A stretch of 64,000 bases of DNA from Catenibacillus sp964565805. GTDB taxonomy: Bacteria > Bacillota > Clostridia > Lachnospirales > Lachnospiraceae. Of the stretch, positions 52,581-62,209 are shown in pieces. The position numbers and the translations under genes were made by a program. The DNA lies in NCBI GenBank assembly GCA_964565805.1, contig CAZMGH010000008.1, positions 1 to 64,000 on the forward strand, read 5' to 3'. Position 1 is the first letter of the stretch, and every line of letters begins with the position of its first letter. The notes beneath the pieces are model-generated. The model searched no databases. It saw only the letters and a list, made by a program, of their open reading frames with translations, and was not told the DNA's origin.

Positions 52581-53300
52581 TTACTGGTAAACTGCCCCGG
52601 ATCTTAAGATGGATTCCCGGATCAGCACATCCATGGCGTCCAGACAGCAATCGGGAACATTATGAAAATGCCTATATACGGAAAGCTCCGTACATGCCAG
52701 GATGATCACCTGGCAGCCTTTCTCCCGGGCCAGCTCATCCACCACCTGGTTAAATAGATGATGACTCCCCCGCTCTCCGGCCTTGATCTCATCATAAATA
52801 ATATGCATCACATCCCGCTGCCGCTGGGGGCCGGGATGCACCGGGGTAACACCGACCCGCTCACATTCTATATCATAGATCCCGGTAGAGATCGTCCCGT
52901 CTGTACCCATAATGCCGATACGCTTTACGCCCTCATACTTTGCCCGGGCATAGCGGACGCTTTCCCGGACCATATGGATGATGGGAATATGTACCGCGGC
53001 CTGCATCTGGTCATAGTAGTAGTGGGACGTATTGCATGGAATGGCAATATTTGCCGCGCCGGCCTGCTCCAGCATCTGCACGTCTTCCACCAGGGAACGG
53101 ATCAGCGCCTTGTCCTCGCCGGTCATAATAGCCTCTGTCCGATCCGGCGTAGTGGCATGGCTTAAAATGATCATATCAATGTGCTCCTGGTCACAGGAAG
53201 CCTCTGTATGCTCGATCACCCCGTTATAAAAAAAGTCTGTGGCCTGTGGCCCCAGACCTCCAAGCACTCCCAAAGTCTTTAACTTTCCAAAATTTATCAT
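52581..53300 (-). CDS. aspartate/glutamate racemase family protein
   Basis: 239 aa, AGAAAGGCG site. Two catalytic cysteines in IPCNTSHYY and LACTELSVY, and the GVLGGLGPQAT N-terminus. Cofactor-independent racemase that makes D-Asp or D-Glu. It lies 25 bp upstream of the MurE-like gene, in the same direction, which suggests supply of a D-amino acid for the cell wall. Confidence 0.85.
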   Translation of the reverse strand: MINFGKLKTLGVLGGLGPQATDFFYNGVIEHTEASCDQEHIDMIILSHATTPDRTEAIMTGEDKALIRSLVEDVQMLEQAGAANIAIPCNTSHYYYDQMQAAVHIPIIHMVRESVRYARAKYEGVKRIGIMGTDGTISTGIYDIECERVGVTPVHPGPQRQRDVMHIIYDEIKAGERGSHHLFNQVVDELAREKGCQVIILACTELSVYRHFHNVPDCCLDAMDVLIRESILRSGAVYQ

Positions 53301-53390
53301 AATAACGCCTTTCTAATCTATGTTCTTCGTTGCCTTCGTAGTTCTAATTATAGTATATCCCAAAGTAGACTGTCAATTATTCATAATTAA

Positions 53391-53430
53391 TCAGGGGAAT
53401 CCGGAACACATAGGTTCCGGATTCCCCTGA
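53391..53430. terminator. strong stem-loop between racemase promoter and arginase-like gene
   Basis: A 17-bp perfect stem (arms TCAGGGGAATCCGGAAC and its complement) with a 6-nt loop. AT-rich sequence on both sides. It ends minus-strand transcription of the arginase-like gene, 31 bp past its stop. Confidence 0.7.
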
Positions 53431-53460
53431 ACAAATTATTATAGGGACATTTTACTGATT

Positions 53461-54366
53461 TCAGGAAAATGCATGCTTTACATGACGGGGCATGGTCTCC
53501 GGCGGATAGATTATGGTGCCGTTTTCACCAATCTCCAGGATATGCTCCACCAGCGTGTGAACAAAATCCGAAGTACGATGATCCACATCATGAGCCATAT
53601 TAAATTCCGCAACATCTATGGCAGCTACTGGCAACTCTTTAAGGAATCTGCTGAAAAGCTCATAGACATCTGACGGGGCAAAGCCTGTCTCACCGGGAAC
53701 GGACACTCCAGGCATAAGAGACGGGTCCATAGAATCAATGCTGAAGCTTAAATGAACAGCATCCATGTCAGGCAGGTACCGGATGGCTTCGTCAATGCAC
53801 TGGTCAAGGCCCATGCGGCAGGTGTCTTCATAGGTATAGTATTTTATCTGCAATTTATCAAGAAGTTCCTTTTCCGAAGGCGTTATTTTTTGGAGCCCGA
53901 TCATGATCATATTTTCAGGTCGGATTTTTGTTTGGAAAGAGAGAATGTTTGTCAGAGATTTTTCACCAATGCCAAGAAGGGTTGCGGCGCTCATCTGCTG
54001 GATATTTCCAGTGACAGTGGTCTGAGGGGTGAACATATCCGGAAATGCGCTGATCCAGATCAGTCCTAAACTTTCATAACAGGCGCTGGCAGCGGAAACG
54101 GAGCCGATCACAGCGCTGCGGTCGCCGGTGATAAAAAGAGGGATGTCTTTGTGCCGGATTACATGCTGCTGATATTTTGCAATGGCCCAGCAGGTAGAAA
54201 CAACACTGTTGAGATTTTTCAGATTAGGAAGATTTTTTTCGGCCACAGTAATTTCAGGTACCGCAGGAATGTGCAGATCATAGTATTGCTCCAGATAATC
54301 AAGACTATACATCAAGCCTTCATCGCCAACCCCATAGTGCATCGGACAACCATAAATACTATACAT
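53461..54366 (-). CDS. arginase/agmatinase-fold protein with degenerate metal site
   Basis: 301 aa from the ATG at 54366 (GGAGGTCTGT). The ureohydrolase fold is recognisable: ITGDRSAVIGSVSAA, SLGLIWISAFPDMF, VHLSFSIDSMDPSLMPGV and AIDVAEFNM. However, GGDHS is TGDRS (His lost), DAHxD is SAFPD (two ligands lost) and SFDxD is SFSID (one lost). Only two of six Mn ligands remain. It is therefore unlikely to hydrolyse arginine or agmatine. It may have another metal or substrate, or a binding role. Standalone gene with its own terminator. Confidence 0.8.
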   Translation of the reverse strand: MYSIYGCPMHYGVGDEGLMYSLDYLEQYYDLHIPAVPEITVAEKNLPNLKNLNSVVSTCWAIAKYQQHVIRHKDIPLFITGDRSAVIGSVSAASACYESLGLIWISAFPDMFTPQTTVTGNIQQMSAATLLGIGEKSLTNILSFQTKIRPENMIMIGLQKITPSEKELLDKLQIKYYTYEDTCRMGLDQCIDEAIRYLPDMDAVHLSFSIDSMDPSLMPGVSVPGETGFAPSDVYELFSRFLKELPVAAIDVAEFNMAHDVDHRTSDFVHTLVEHILEIGENGTIIYPPETMPRHVKHAFS

Positions 54367-54511
54367 ACAGACCTCCAAACTTCACGAATAACAAAAACTA
54401 TCCATAAATATACCCATCGGGCGGACATTCCGGCCGATTTGTTCGTTAAAAAAGTACAGGTTTCAATATAGCACATTTTTTTTAAAGAATCAATTAAATT
54501 TTACAAATCCT

Positions 54512-56986
54512 TTACTCAAACCCATTAGCCAGCTTTAATAAACCGGTAAAAATAAAGCCTGGAAGCTTTGAGAAAATCTCCATATTTCTTAAAGGGCTTC
54601 CCACACTGGAAGCGATCATCATGCGAAGCTGAGGATCATTTTCCCCGTGATGGCTTCTATATTGAAGATTCATAAACAGAATCACAGCTTTATAGATCAG
54701 CTTTATGATCCTGGAAGAATCTTTCATTTCCTCAATGGAATGGTCCCTGGTAAACATGCCTTTCATTATAACCTCCGGCACATAGGTCCGCCCAAGAAGT
54801 TTTTCCCAGTCTTTTTCACATACCCTGCCCTGGCATTTTGCATACCAGCTTTCCTTTTGCCAGTCCGGAGCAGGTACAGGTCCCACAAAAACATCGTCTT
54901 TAAATAAGGTTTCCGCAGCTTCGGCGTCTAAGGTCACGGCTGCAGATAGGGGAAGATTTGCGCTGCTTTCTCCTACCATGATACGGTAATCTCCTGCCGG
55001 GATCTTCCAGCCCTTATCCCACAGAGCAAAGCTGCGGCCGGAAAGCTTAAATGTCACTGTTTTTTGTTCTCCAGGCTCCAGAAAAACTTTCTGAAAACCT
55101 TTCAGCTCTTTTTCCGGGCGGTACAAAGGCTCATAACTGCCTTTCGGCTCATTTTCCAGGCAGTTCAAAGATTCAGCGCCTTTTTTTGTCTCCCCCAAAG
55201 TCCCGTCCGCCGCTGGAGCGATATAAAGCTGGACTACCTCGGCGCCTTTTACCGTTCCGATATTCGTTACAGTGACTTTGACTGTCAGACCATCCACCAA
55301 CAAATCCGAGTAAGCAAAGGTGGTGTAGCTTAAACCATAGCCAAAAGGCCACTGCACCCCTATCCCTGCCTTATCATAGTACCGGTAGCCCACATATATC
55401 CCTTCCTGATAACAGGCATCCTTTTCCTTGCCATAAAATCCTGCGCTGGCACAGTCTTCATAGCGCATGGGCCAGGTTTCCGCCAGCTTTCCGCTGGGAT
55501 TTACCCGGCCATAAATCAGGTCCGCCGCAGCCCTTGCCCCTGCCTGTCCGGGAAGTCCCATATAAAGAACCGCCTTTACCTTGGCGGCCCAGGGACACTC
55601 TACAGGGCTTCCGCAAAGGAGGATCACCACGGTATTCGGATTTGCCTTTGCCACAGCTTGAATCAGTAAGTTCTGACCTTCCGGCATTTTCATATTTTCC
55701 CGGTCAAACCCTTCCGATTCATACGATTCGGGAAGTCCGGCAAAGATCACAGCCACATCTGCCGCCTTTGCCGCCTCCCGAGCCTGGCGCAGCAGTTTGG
55801 GGGTTGTATTTCCATAGACGTCACAGCCCTGGGAAAATACAGCATTTTTTAAATGATCTAAAGGCTGCTCCAGCTTTGAAGGATGGATGTGACTGGATCC
55901 GGATCCCTGATACCGGATCTGCCGGGCCATATCACCGATCACGGCCAGAGACTGGCTCTCTTTCAGCGGCAAAAGTCCTTCATTTTTTAAAAGCACTGCC
56001 CCCTGAGCTGCCGCCAAAGCTGCCAGGCGATGATGCTTTGCTGGTGAAAAATGCTCTATTTTCCCGCGCCTGTGGGAGCGCTTCCCCTGCTTACTTCCGG
56101 AAAAAACAAATTTAAGCAAACGTTCCACGCTTTGATCTATGTCGTTCTGAGAAAGCCTTCCTTCCTCTACAGCCTTAAGGACGGCTTTTTCCATATAATG
56201 GCTGCCCCCGGGCATCATCAGGTCACAGCCTGCCTCAAACCCTTTAATCCGGTCATTCATAGCGCCCCAGTCCGTGACCACAAAGCCGTCAAAGCCCCAG
56301 TCTTTCCGGAGAATATCTGTGAGCAGCTTTCTGCTGTCACTGCAGTGGACGCCGTTGACCTTGTTATAGGCGCACATGACTGCTGAGGGATGCCCTTCCT
56401 TTACACCGATTTCAAAGGGCGTCAGATAAATTTCCCGAAGGGTGCGCTCATCCATCACACTATCCGAATTAAACCGGGACAGCTCCTGATTATTACAGGC
56501 AAAATGCTTCAAGCTTGAGCCTATGCCTTCCCCTTCTATTCCCCGGATAAAGCCTGCCGCCATTTTTCCAGCCAGATAAGGATCCTCGCTGAAATACTCA
56601 AAATTTCTTCCGCAAAGAGGATTTCGCTTAATATTGGCTCCGGGTCCAAGGACCAGAGAAACGCCCTGACATTTTGCTTCCTGGCCAATGGCCTTTCCGA
56701 TCTTTTCAAGAAGGCTAGGGTCCCAGGAGGAGGCTGTCGTCACAGCTGCCGGAAAACAGGTGGAGGGCCGGGACTGATGGACGCCCAGCATATCATTTCC
56801 CTTTTCTATATCCTGGCGCCGTAGTCCGTGAGGGCCATCGCACATAAAGACCGATGGGATATGATATTTCCTCATGCCTTTCGTTTCCCAGAAATTCTTT
56901 CCAGAGCAAAAGGCGATTTTTTCCTTTAATGTCATGGAACGAAGGATCTTTTTTATATATGCATCGATTTTAGATCTTTTTGTCAT
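54512..56986 (-). CDS. GH3 beta-glucosidase
   Basis: 824 aa from the ATG at 56986 (AGAAGGTG). GH3 N-terminal barrel with MCDGPHGLR, LGPGANIKRNP, SLKHFACNNQE and nucleophile Asp239 in FVVTDWGAMN. The GH3 C domain (LKNEGLLPLKESQSLAVIGD) and an FnIII-like domain follow. A C-terminal tail of about 110 residues carries a hydrophobic stretch (IIKLIYKAVILFMNL). No signal peptide. Complete, in contrast to the GH3 at 1847. Confidence 0.9.
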   Translation of the reverse strand: MTKRSKIDAYIKKILRSMTLKEKIAFCSGKNFWETKGMRKYHIPSVFMCDGPHGLRRQDIEKGNDMLGVHQSRPSTCFPAAVTTASSWDPSLLEKIGKAIGQEAKCQGVSLVLGPGANIKRNPLCGRNFEYFSEDPYLAGKMAAGFIRGIEGEGIGSSLKHFACNNQELSRFNSDSVMDERTLREIYLTPFEIGVKEGHPSAVMCAYNKVNGVHCSDSRKLLTDILRKDWGFDGFVVTDWGAMNDRIKGFEAGCDLMMPGGSHYMEKAVLKAVEEGRLSQNDIDQSVERLLKFVFSGSKQGKRSHRRGKIEHFSPAKHHRLAALAAAQGAVLLKNEGLLPLKESQSLAVIGDMARQIRYQGSGSSHIHPSKLEQPLDHLKNAVFSQGCDVYGNTTPKLLRQAREAAKAADVAVIFAGLPESYESEGFDRENMKMPEGQNLLIQAVAKANPNTVVILLCGSPVECPWAAKVKAVLYMGLPGQAGARAAADLIYGRVNPSGKLAETWPMRYEDCASAGFYGKEKDACYQEGIYVGYRYYDKAGIGVQWPFGYGLSYTTFAYSDLLVDGLTVKVTVTNIGTVKGAEVVQLYIAPAADGTLGETKKGAESLNCLENEPKGSYEPLYRPEKELKGFQKVFLEPGEQKTVTFKLSGRSFALWDKGWKIPAGDYRIMVGESSANLPLSAAVTLDAEAAETLFKDDVFVGPVPAPDWQKESWYAKCQGRVCEKDWEKLLGRTYVPEVIMKGMFTRDHSIEEMKDSSRIIKLIYKAVILFMNLQYRSHHGENDPQLRMMIASSVGSPLRNMEIFSKLPGFIFTGLLKLANGFE

Positions 56987-57154
56987 TGTAAACACCTTCT
57001 TATTCTGCTGCAAAATACATCCACCATATTATCATGCAACCCCAACAATCGCAAGGCCCCGCAAGGTTACTGCTTACATCGTCAATAGGATTCTGGATTT
57101 TTTCCCTGAAATTTGCTACTATTAGGAAAATGCAGCAAAAGGGAGATGTCTGCC

Positions 57155-57736
57155 ATGCCTATTTCCGGAATCTGCCAGCCTGAGATTCTTTCTATACCCA
57201 AAAGGGACAGCATACAGCTGCGTCTGCGCAGATATGACGGCTCTTTTGATTTTGCCTGGCCATGGTACCAGGATCCGGCAACAGTTCGCCTGATTGACGG
57301 AAAGACAGAGCCCTACTCTATGGAACGGCTGGAAAAAATGTATACTTATTTAGATCACCATGGAGAATTATATTTTATTGAAATTTTAAGACATGATCAT
57401 TGGGTACCGGCAGGGGATGTAACCTTCTGGCAGGAGGATATGCCTATTGTCATTGGAGAACCCGCCCTTCGGGGCATGGGGCTTGGCTCTATGGTCGTCC
57501 ATCGCCTAATCCAAAGAGGACAGGAGCTGGGATATAAACAGCTCTTTGTAGATGAGATTTATGATTATAACACCGGTTCAAAAAGATGCTTTGAGAAGGC
57601 CGGATTTAAGCCTTACGAGAAAACAGAAAAGGGATGGAAATACCGGCTGAAGCTTTATTCTGACTCGCAGGGCTTTAACAATGCAGCCGCGATGTTATCC
57701 TCCCAGCCGCGCAGAAAGCGGGCGGCTGGGACATGA
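57155..57736 (+). CDS. GNAT family N-acetyltransferase
   Basis: 193 aa from the ATG at 57155 (AAAGGGAGATG). The acetyl-CoA loop LRGMGLGSMVVHRLI and GSKRCFEKAGFKPYEK are the GNAT signatures. Substrate unknown. The coding 3' end contains an inverted repeat (CCAGCCGC...GCGGCTGG) that could act as its terminator. Flanked by minus-strand genes on both sides. Confidence 0.85.
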   Translation: MPISGICQPEILSIPKRDSIQLRLRRYDGSFDFAWPWYQDPATVRLIDGKTEPYSMERLEKMYTYLDHHGELYFIEILRHDHWVPAGDVTFWQEDMPIVIGEPALRGMGLGSMVVHRLIQRGQELGYKQLFVDEIYDYNTGSKRCFEKAGFKPYEKTEKGWKYRLKLYSDSQGFNNAAAMLSSQPRRKRAAGT

Positions 57737-57765
57737 CCGGCAGCAAAATCGCCGCAAAACATCTT

Positions 57766-58980
57766 TTAACTGTAATATTTTTTATAATTAGAGTAGTGGC
57801 GCAGATGACCTTTGACCAGGCGCAGATACCGCTTTAAGCCAAGATCTCCCCGCATAAACAGGGGATTGACCATTTTCTTTTCTTTGATCAGTTTCTTCAT
57901 GCGCCGTTTCATTTCCGGATCCTTAACATATTTAAAGGCAACAGCCTTTGGAACCACCATCCATAAATATTCATCCTGAGCCGTCTTAAATGGAATATCC
58001 TTATGCTCAATATAGTCTTCCACAAGATACCGGGCAATATTAAAGCCGGAATTGGTCACATAGAAGTTACTGCGGCCCTGGCGGCAGTTCAGTTCAAAGA
58101 ACTTGTACTTTCCGTCTCTGGAATCATATTTAATATCAAAATTGGAAAATCCCACAAAGTTTAAGTCCTCCAGGAGATTTCTCACTTTTTCTGTTAAGGA
58201 ATCATTAGGCTCTGTAATGATGAGGGCGTGATTTCCCAGACCCAGCGGCGTATGCTCCTCAAGGAGCACATGGCCCAGGCACATCATCTTTACCTTATGA
58301 TTGCTGTCTGAGTAACAGGTAAGCACCCGCATATACTCATCATTTCCCGGGATCATGTCCTGGATGATCAGCTTGTCTGAATAACCGGAGGCATAAATAT
58401 CCTCAATGGTCGCTTTCACTTCTTCAAGAGAGTTCAGCTTATAAATCTTGTGCTGTCCCTCAAAAGGATGGTGGAAATAATCCACCCCATTGGAAGGCTT
58501 TAAAATCACCGGATACTGGAACTTTACATCCACATCCGACCCCATATCCCGGCTGTAGACCAGGGTTGCCGGGTAATCAATGCCATGCTTGTCACATAGC
58601 TTATAAAAATTTTCCTTAAAGATCAGCTGTACCATTAACTCATGATCAATATACGGCGCGATCACATTTTCCGGGAATTTATCCTTTAACTTGCTTAGCA
58701 TTTCCACATAATTATCCCCGCAGCCTAAAACAATAAGCTTTTTATCTGAAAATTTTTTAGCAAGCCTGCTCACAGCATTTAGCATCACCGCTTCTGTATC
58801 CATCTCAGGGTTTTTCCGGTAATTGGTAATTTTACTGTAGCAGCTGGGGCCGGACATATACTTTCCAAGAACCCATGTTTTTACCTGGTATGCCTCATAA
58901 AATGCCCGGGCAACACTGTAGGTATTAATATCTCCGCCAAAAACTACGGGAACAAATTCCCGTTCTTTAAATTCCATCAT
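57766..58980 (-). CDS. ATP-grasp ligase, D-aspartate-ligase-like
   Basis: 404 aa. N-terminus FVPVVFGGDINTYSVARAFYEAY, ATP-grasp blocks YPVILKPSNGVDYF, LIIQDMIPGNDEYMRVL and FSNFDIKYDSRDGKYKFFELNCRQGRS (metal-binding E and N). The blocks resemble the D-aspartate ligase of Gram-positive peptidoglycan cross-bridges, but other carboxylate-amine ligations are possible. It overlaps the FAD dehydrogenase gene by 4 bp. Confidence 0.7.
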   Translation of the reverse strand: MMEFKEREFVPVVFGGDINTYSVARAFYEAYQVKTWVLGKYMSGPSCYSKITNYRKNPEMDTEAVMLNAVSRLAKKFSDKKLIVLGCGDNYVEMLSKLKDKFPENVIAPYIDHELMVQLIFKENFYKLCDKHGIDYPATLVYSRDMGSDVDVKFQYPVILKPSNGVDYFHHPFEGQHKIYKLNSLEEVKATIEDIYASGYSDKLIIQDMIPGNDEYMRVLTCYSDSNHKVKMMCLGHVLLEEHTPLGLGNHALIITEPNDSLTEKVRNLLEDLNFVGFSNFDIKYDSRDGKYKFFELNCRQGRSNFYVTNSGFNIARYLVEDYIEHKDIPFKTAQDEYLWMVVPKAVAFKYVKDPEMKRRMKKLIKEKKMVNPLFMRGDLGLKRYLRLVKGHLRHYSNYKKYYS

Positions 58981-60383
58981 TTGACTTCTATGCCTCTTTT
59001 CTTTAAAATGCTCCTGGCCACGCTAATCCCGTTGGCCGATGCCTGCTGCAATCCTCTTGTGACGCTGGCGCCGTCGCCCATTGCCCGAAGACCGGGAACG
59101 CTGGTTTCAAAGTCCTCATTCACAAGTACCTTATTGGAATAAAATTTCACTTCCACTCCATACAAGAGCGTCTCATCACTGGCAATGCCCGGGGTGACTT
59201 TATCTAGGGCCTCGATCATTTCCACAATATCCACCATGATCCGGTGAGGGAATACTAAAGAAAGATCTCCTGGAACCGCATCCTTTAAGGTGCCGATAAT
59301 ATTGTTCCGCATCATCCGCTCTTGGGTCGTGCGGCGGCCCCGCTTAAAGTCTCCGTAGCGCTGCACGAGGATCTTTCCGTCACACAGCATATTTCCCAGC
59401 TGGGCAATGTGCTTGCCATACTCTATAGGAGATTTAAAGGGAGACGTAAAATTCTTAGATACAAGGAGAGCAAAGTTCGTATTTTTTGTTTTATATTCCT
59501 GAGACTTATAGGCGTGTCCATTGACTACAGCAAGCCCGCCTTCATAATATTCCGTAGCCACTTCACCGGAGGGATTGGTACAGAAAACCCGCACCTTATC
59601 ATCAAAGGTAGGGGTGTAATACACCAGCTTGGCCTCATAGAGCTTTTCATTCAGCTCCTTCATGATCTCATCCCGGACTTCCACACGGACGCCCACATCC
59701 ACTGTACCTACCCGTGTCTCAATCCCGCGATCCCTGCAAATGCCAGAAAACCATTCGGACCCTTCCCGGCCCACACCGGCAACGATCTCATCGCCATAGC
59801 AGGTTTCCCCTTTATCCGTCACCACGCCTACGGCCCGGCCGTCTTCTATGAGAATATCCTTAACCATGGTCATAAACTGTATGGTCACACCAGCATTTAG
59901 AAGATGTTCCTGTATACGGGTATAGATCTTATACCCTTCCTCTGTTCCCAAATGGCGGATAGGACATTCAATAAGCTTTAAATTTGCCCGGATCGCCTTG
60001 GTTCGGATCTGTTCAATGGCCGCGTAATCATCAATGCCATAAACCTTTTTGTCTGCGCCAAATTTAAGATAAACGCTGTCCGCCTCATGGATCAGCGCTT
60101 CTGTCCGTTCATAACCTAAAATCTCCGGAAGGTTTCCGCCCACGTCTGGTGAAAGGGAAAGCTTTCCGTCGGAAAATGCCCCGGCTCCGGCAAACCCGGT
60201 GGTAATGGAGCAAGGCACGCAGCCTACGCATTTTTTTGTCTTGCGTTTTGGACAGCTGCGATGCTCTATAGCCCGGCCTTTTTCAATCATAAGCACCTTC
60301 ATGTCCGGATTTTCTTTCATAAGCTCATAGGCGCAAAAAATTCCTGAAGGTCCCGCGCCAATAATGATCACATCATATTTCAT
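58977..60383 (-). CDS. FAD-dependent dehydrogenase (COG2509 type)
   Basis: 468 aa, GAGGTG site. FAD motif IIIGAGPSGIFCAYEL, then a cysteine-rich loop CPKRKTKKCVGCVPC and GFAGAGAFSDGKL, characteristic of an uncharacterised dehydrogenase family. GLRAMGDGASVTRGLQQA near the end binds FAD. Translationally coupled to the ATP-grasp gene. A 7-bp hairpin (GGGCGTC/GACGCCC, 60469-60494) lies in its leader. Substrate unknown. Confidence 0.82.
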   Translation of the reverse strand: MKYDVIIIGAGPSGIFCAYELMKENPDMKVLMIEKGRAIEHRSCPKRKTKKCVGCVPCSITTGFAGAGAFSDGKLSLSPDVGGNLPEILGYERTEALIHEADSVYLKFGADKKVYGIDDYAAIEQIRTKAIRANLKLIECPIRHLGTEEGYKIYTRIQEHLLNAGVTIQFMTMVKDILIEDGRAVGVVTDKGETCYGDEIVAGVGREGSEWFSGICRDRGIETRVGTVDVGVRVEVRDEIMKELNEKLYEAKLVYYTPTFDDKVRVFCTNPSGEVATEYYEGGLAVVNGHAYKSQEYKTKNTNFALLVSKNFTSPFKSPIEYGKHIAQLGNMLCDGKILVQRYGDFKRGRRTTQERMMRNNIIGTLKDAVPGDLSLVFPHRIMVDIVEMIEALDKVTPGIASDETLLYGVEVKFYSNKVLVNEDFETSVPGLRAMGDGASVTRGLQQASANGISVARSILKKRGIEVK

Positions 60384-60542
60384 GACAACACCTCGATCAC
60401 TTTCTTATGGTCTGCCCAGTATCCGCAGACCCAGCTGAATTGTTTACCATTATTGTCATTTTCGTCATGGGCGTCAAAATACCTTTCGACGCCCCGACCA
60501 TAGTATACCCTTAAAAAAAGCCGGAGTCAATGATCCGCGCCG

Positions 60543-60582
60543 AAAAAAACCGGAACCTTCTGCCAGCGGCAGAGGGTTCCGG
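60543..60582 (-). terminator. terminator of the second deglycosidase operon
   Basis: A 15-bp stem with one mismatch region (CCGGAACC...GGTTCCGG with inner TCTGCC/GGCAGA) is followed on the minus strand by seven T, 19 bp past the alpha gene stop. Confidence 0.85.
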
Positions 60583-60600
60583 TCCACAGGGGCTCTCTGT

Positions 60601-61569
60601 TTAAAATTTCTCCAAAATATTTTTATTTAAGGCAGCATAATGGGCCAACTGCTGTGTACACGGCACATCTGAATAAAAATGATGACCTTCAAATTCACTG
60701 GAAATGTATCCGTTATATCCATACTCAACAAACTTGGGAATCAGTTCTTCATAAGGAATACACGGATCATGTTCATCATTATCCAGGTAGTAAAATTTCC
60801 CGTGAATATAAAAGACACAATCCATAACATCCTTAAATTGTTCAATTTTTGCCGGATGATTAAATTTTTCCCGCATCTCCCGGGCGTAATGCTTCTCGAT
60901 TTCAGAGAAATCTCCATTCATCACAAGATCCAGCGGAGCATTTTCATCATGCATCTTTACAATCTCTTTCAGTTTTTCCGGACGGCATCCAAAATCAACC
61001 GCCTGTCTTAAATAAAGCTCATGAGGATGATACTGGAAAATTGAAAAGTCAGGCACAAAACCTAAATATCCTTTTCCTTCATTTTTCATGATCTTAAAAT
61101 ATTCCTGCCATACCGGAACTTCCGGATGATGCGGCCAGTGCATCTCAATGGTCAGCTTCATATCCAGAGCCTTGCAGTAAGGGATCATTTTTCTGTAAAT
61201 TTCCGGAGAAATGGCGTGTTGGGTGCGAACCATAGGAAATCCTGCTTTTTTAGCATAAATCAGATCATTAAGTGTACACTGGATGATCTCAGCCTCCGTA
61301 AGGTCCCGGTCGCTGCGGGTTCCCATATCAATATAAGCGGACCAGCATACCGGCTCAAGCTCATATTTTTCCAGCAGCCCTTTAAAGGTGGACAGCCACT
61401 CATCTGTAGGAAAAGGATAGTCCGGCACCATCTGAGCGGCCACAATCTCTATGCCCGTATAGCCCATATCATGAACGGTCTTTAAGCAGTCTTCCAGATC
61501 CAAAACGCCGTGAATAAATTCTGTAGATAAACTGTATAAGGTTACACCTATTCTAATATCATTTTTCAT
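60601..61569 (-). CDS. C-glycoside deglycosidase alpha-subunit homologue (TIM barrel)
   Basis: 322 aa; the ATG at 61569 fits the AAGGAGG spacing better than one two codons upstream. Xylose-isomerase-like barrel with all four metal ligands: Glu142 in LTIEMHWPHH, Asp174 in GFVPDFSIFQ, His256 in YIHGKFYYL and Glu292 in YISSEFEGHHF. With the DUF6379 gene 13 bp upstream it forms the alpha/beta pair known from C-glucoside-cleaving enzymes. Same gene order as at 22.6 kb, but complete. Substrate inferred only from the pair. Confidence 0.75.
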   Translation of the reverse strand: MKNDIRIGVTLYSLSTEFIHGVLDLEDCLKTVHDMGYTGIEIVAAQMVPDYPFPTDEWLSTFKGLLEKYELEPVCWSAYIDMGTRSDRDLTEAEIIQCTLNDLIYAKKAGFPMVRTQHAISPEIYRKMIPYCKALDMKLTIEMHWPHHPEVPVWQEYFKIMKNEGKGYLGFVPDFSIFQYHPHELYLRQAVDFGCRPEKLKEIVKMHDENAPLDLVMNGDFSEIEKHYAREMREKFNHPAKIEQFKDVMDCVFYIHGKFYYLDNDEHDPCIPYEELIPKFVEYGYNGYISSEFEGHHFYSDVPCTQQLAHYAALNKNILEKF

Positions 61570-61582
61570 CACCATGCCCTCC

Positions 61583-61999
61583 TTAAACAGCCATAATGTC
61601 TTTTGTACGGTCGCTGATCAGGGTAAGATATTGTCCGAAATATCCTGTATAGGGTACCCTATGCTTCATATAAACTCTTAGCTGATGCTTTCCCTTGCTG
61701 ATGCCGCCGATTTGAACCACCCGGATCCTGGCCGGTTTCATTACATACCAGTATTCTCTGAACAAATCCGGAAGCTCATCCATCGTAAACACCTTGCCGT
61801 TGAGGCAAAAGTAAACATAGGTATTATCCAGTTCTTTGCCATCCACTTCAAATTTTAATTCTTCAATATTGCTCACATAGCATCCCCTGTAGGAAGGATA
61901 CCGGATCTCAAAGGTATATCCTGTGATCACCCCATTGACCACTTCATTTTTAACAGGCTCGTCACAGATTAAAATTTCGTTATAGGCCACAAAATCCAT
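61583..61999 (-). CDS. C-glycoside deglycosidase beta-subunit homologue (DUF6379)
   Basis: 138 aa, GGAGGAGCAACGT site. The pattern GYTFEIRYPSYRGCYVSNIEELKFEVDGKEL, VYFCLNGKVFTMDELPDLFREYWYVMKPARIRV and GKHQLRVYMKHRVPY matches the family and parallels the paralogue at 22594. The beta subunit is expected to assemble with the barrel encoded next. The promoter region upstream (62000-62209) is shared with no other gene on this side. Confidence 0.75.
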   Translation of the reverse strand: MDFVAYNEILICDEPVKNEVVNGVITGYTFEIRYPSYRGCYVSNIEELKFEVDGKELDNTYVYFCLNGKVFTMDELPDLFREYWYVMKPARIRVVQIGGISKGKHQLRVYMKHRVPYTGYFGQYLTLISDRTKDIMAV

Positions 62000-62209
62000 A
62001 CGTTGCTCCTCCCTTTCAAACCATTTTTGTTCTAATATGGTATCGGATTTTTTAAACCATATCTATTTTGTTTTTGGCTTTTTTTACATATCCGTATTTC
62101 ATTTTTAGGATACGTGTTTTTATTTAGTCATCCAGGTTAAAAATCAATATATATTTTTTGTCATAATGGCCGTATAGGAAACTTCCTATCTGATCTGAGC
62201 AATCGGATT
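62000..62209. promoter_or_regulatory. promoter region of the second deglycosidase pair
   Basis: AT-rich. ATATGGTATCGG (62036-62047) recurs at 7049-7060. The half-site TATCGGAT (62041-62048) matches the arms of the inverted repeat at 42626-42668. AACCATAT at about 62055-62062 forms an imperfect inverted repeat with the first element. The upstream AraC-GH39 protein is a candidate ligand. Confidence 0.4.
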
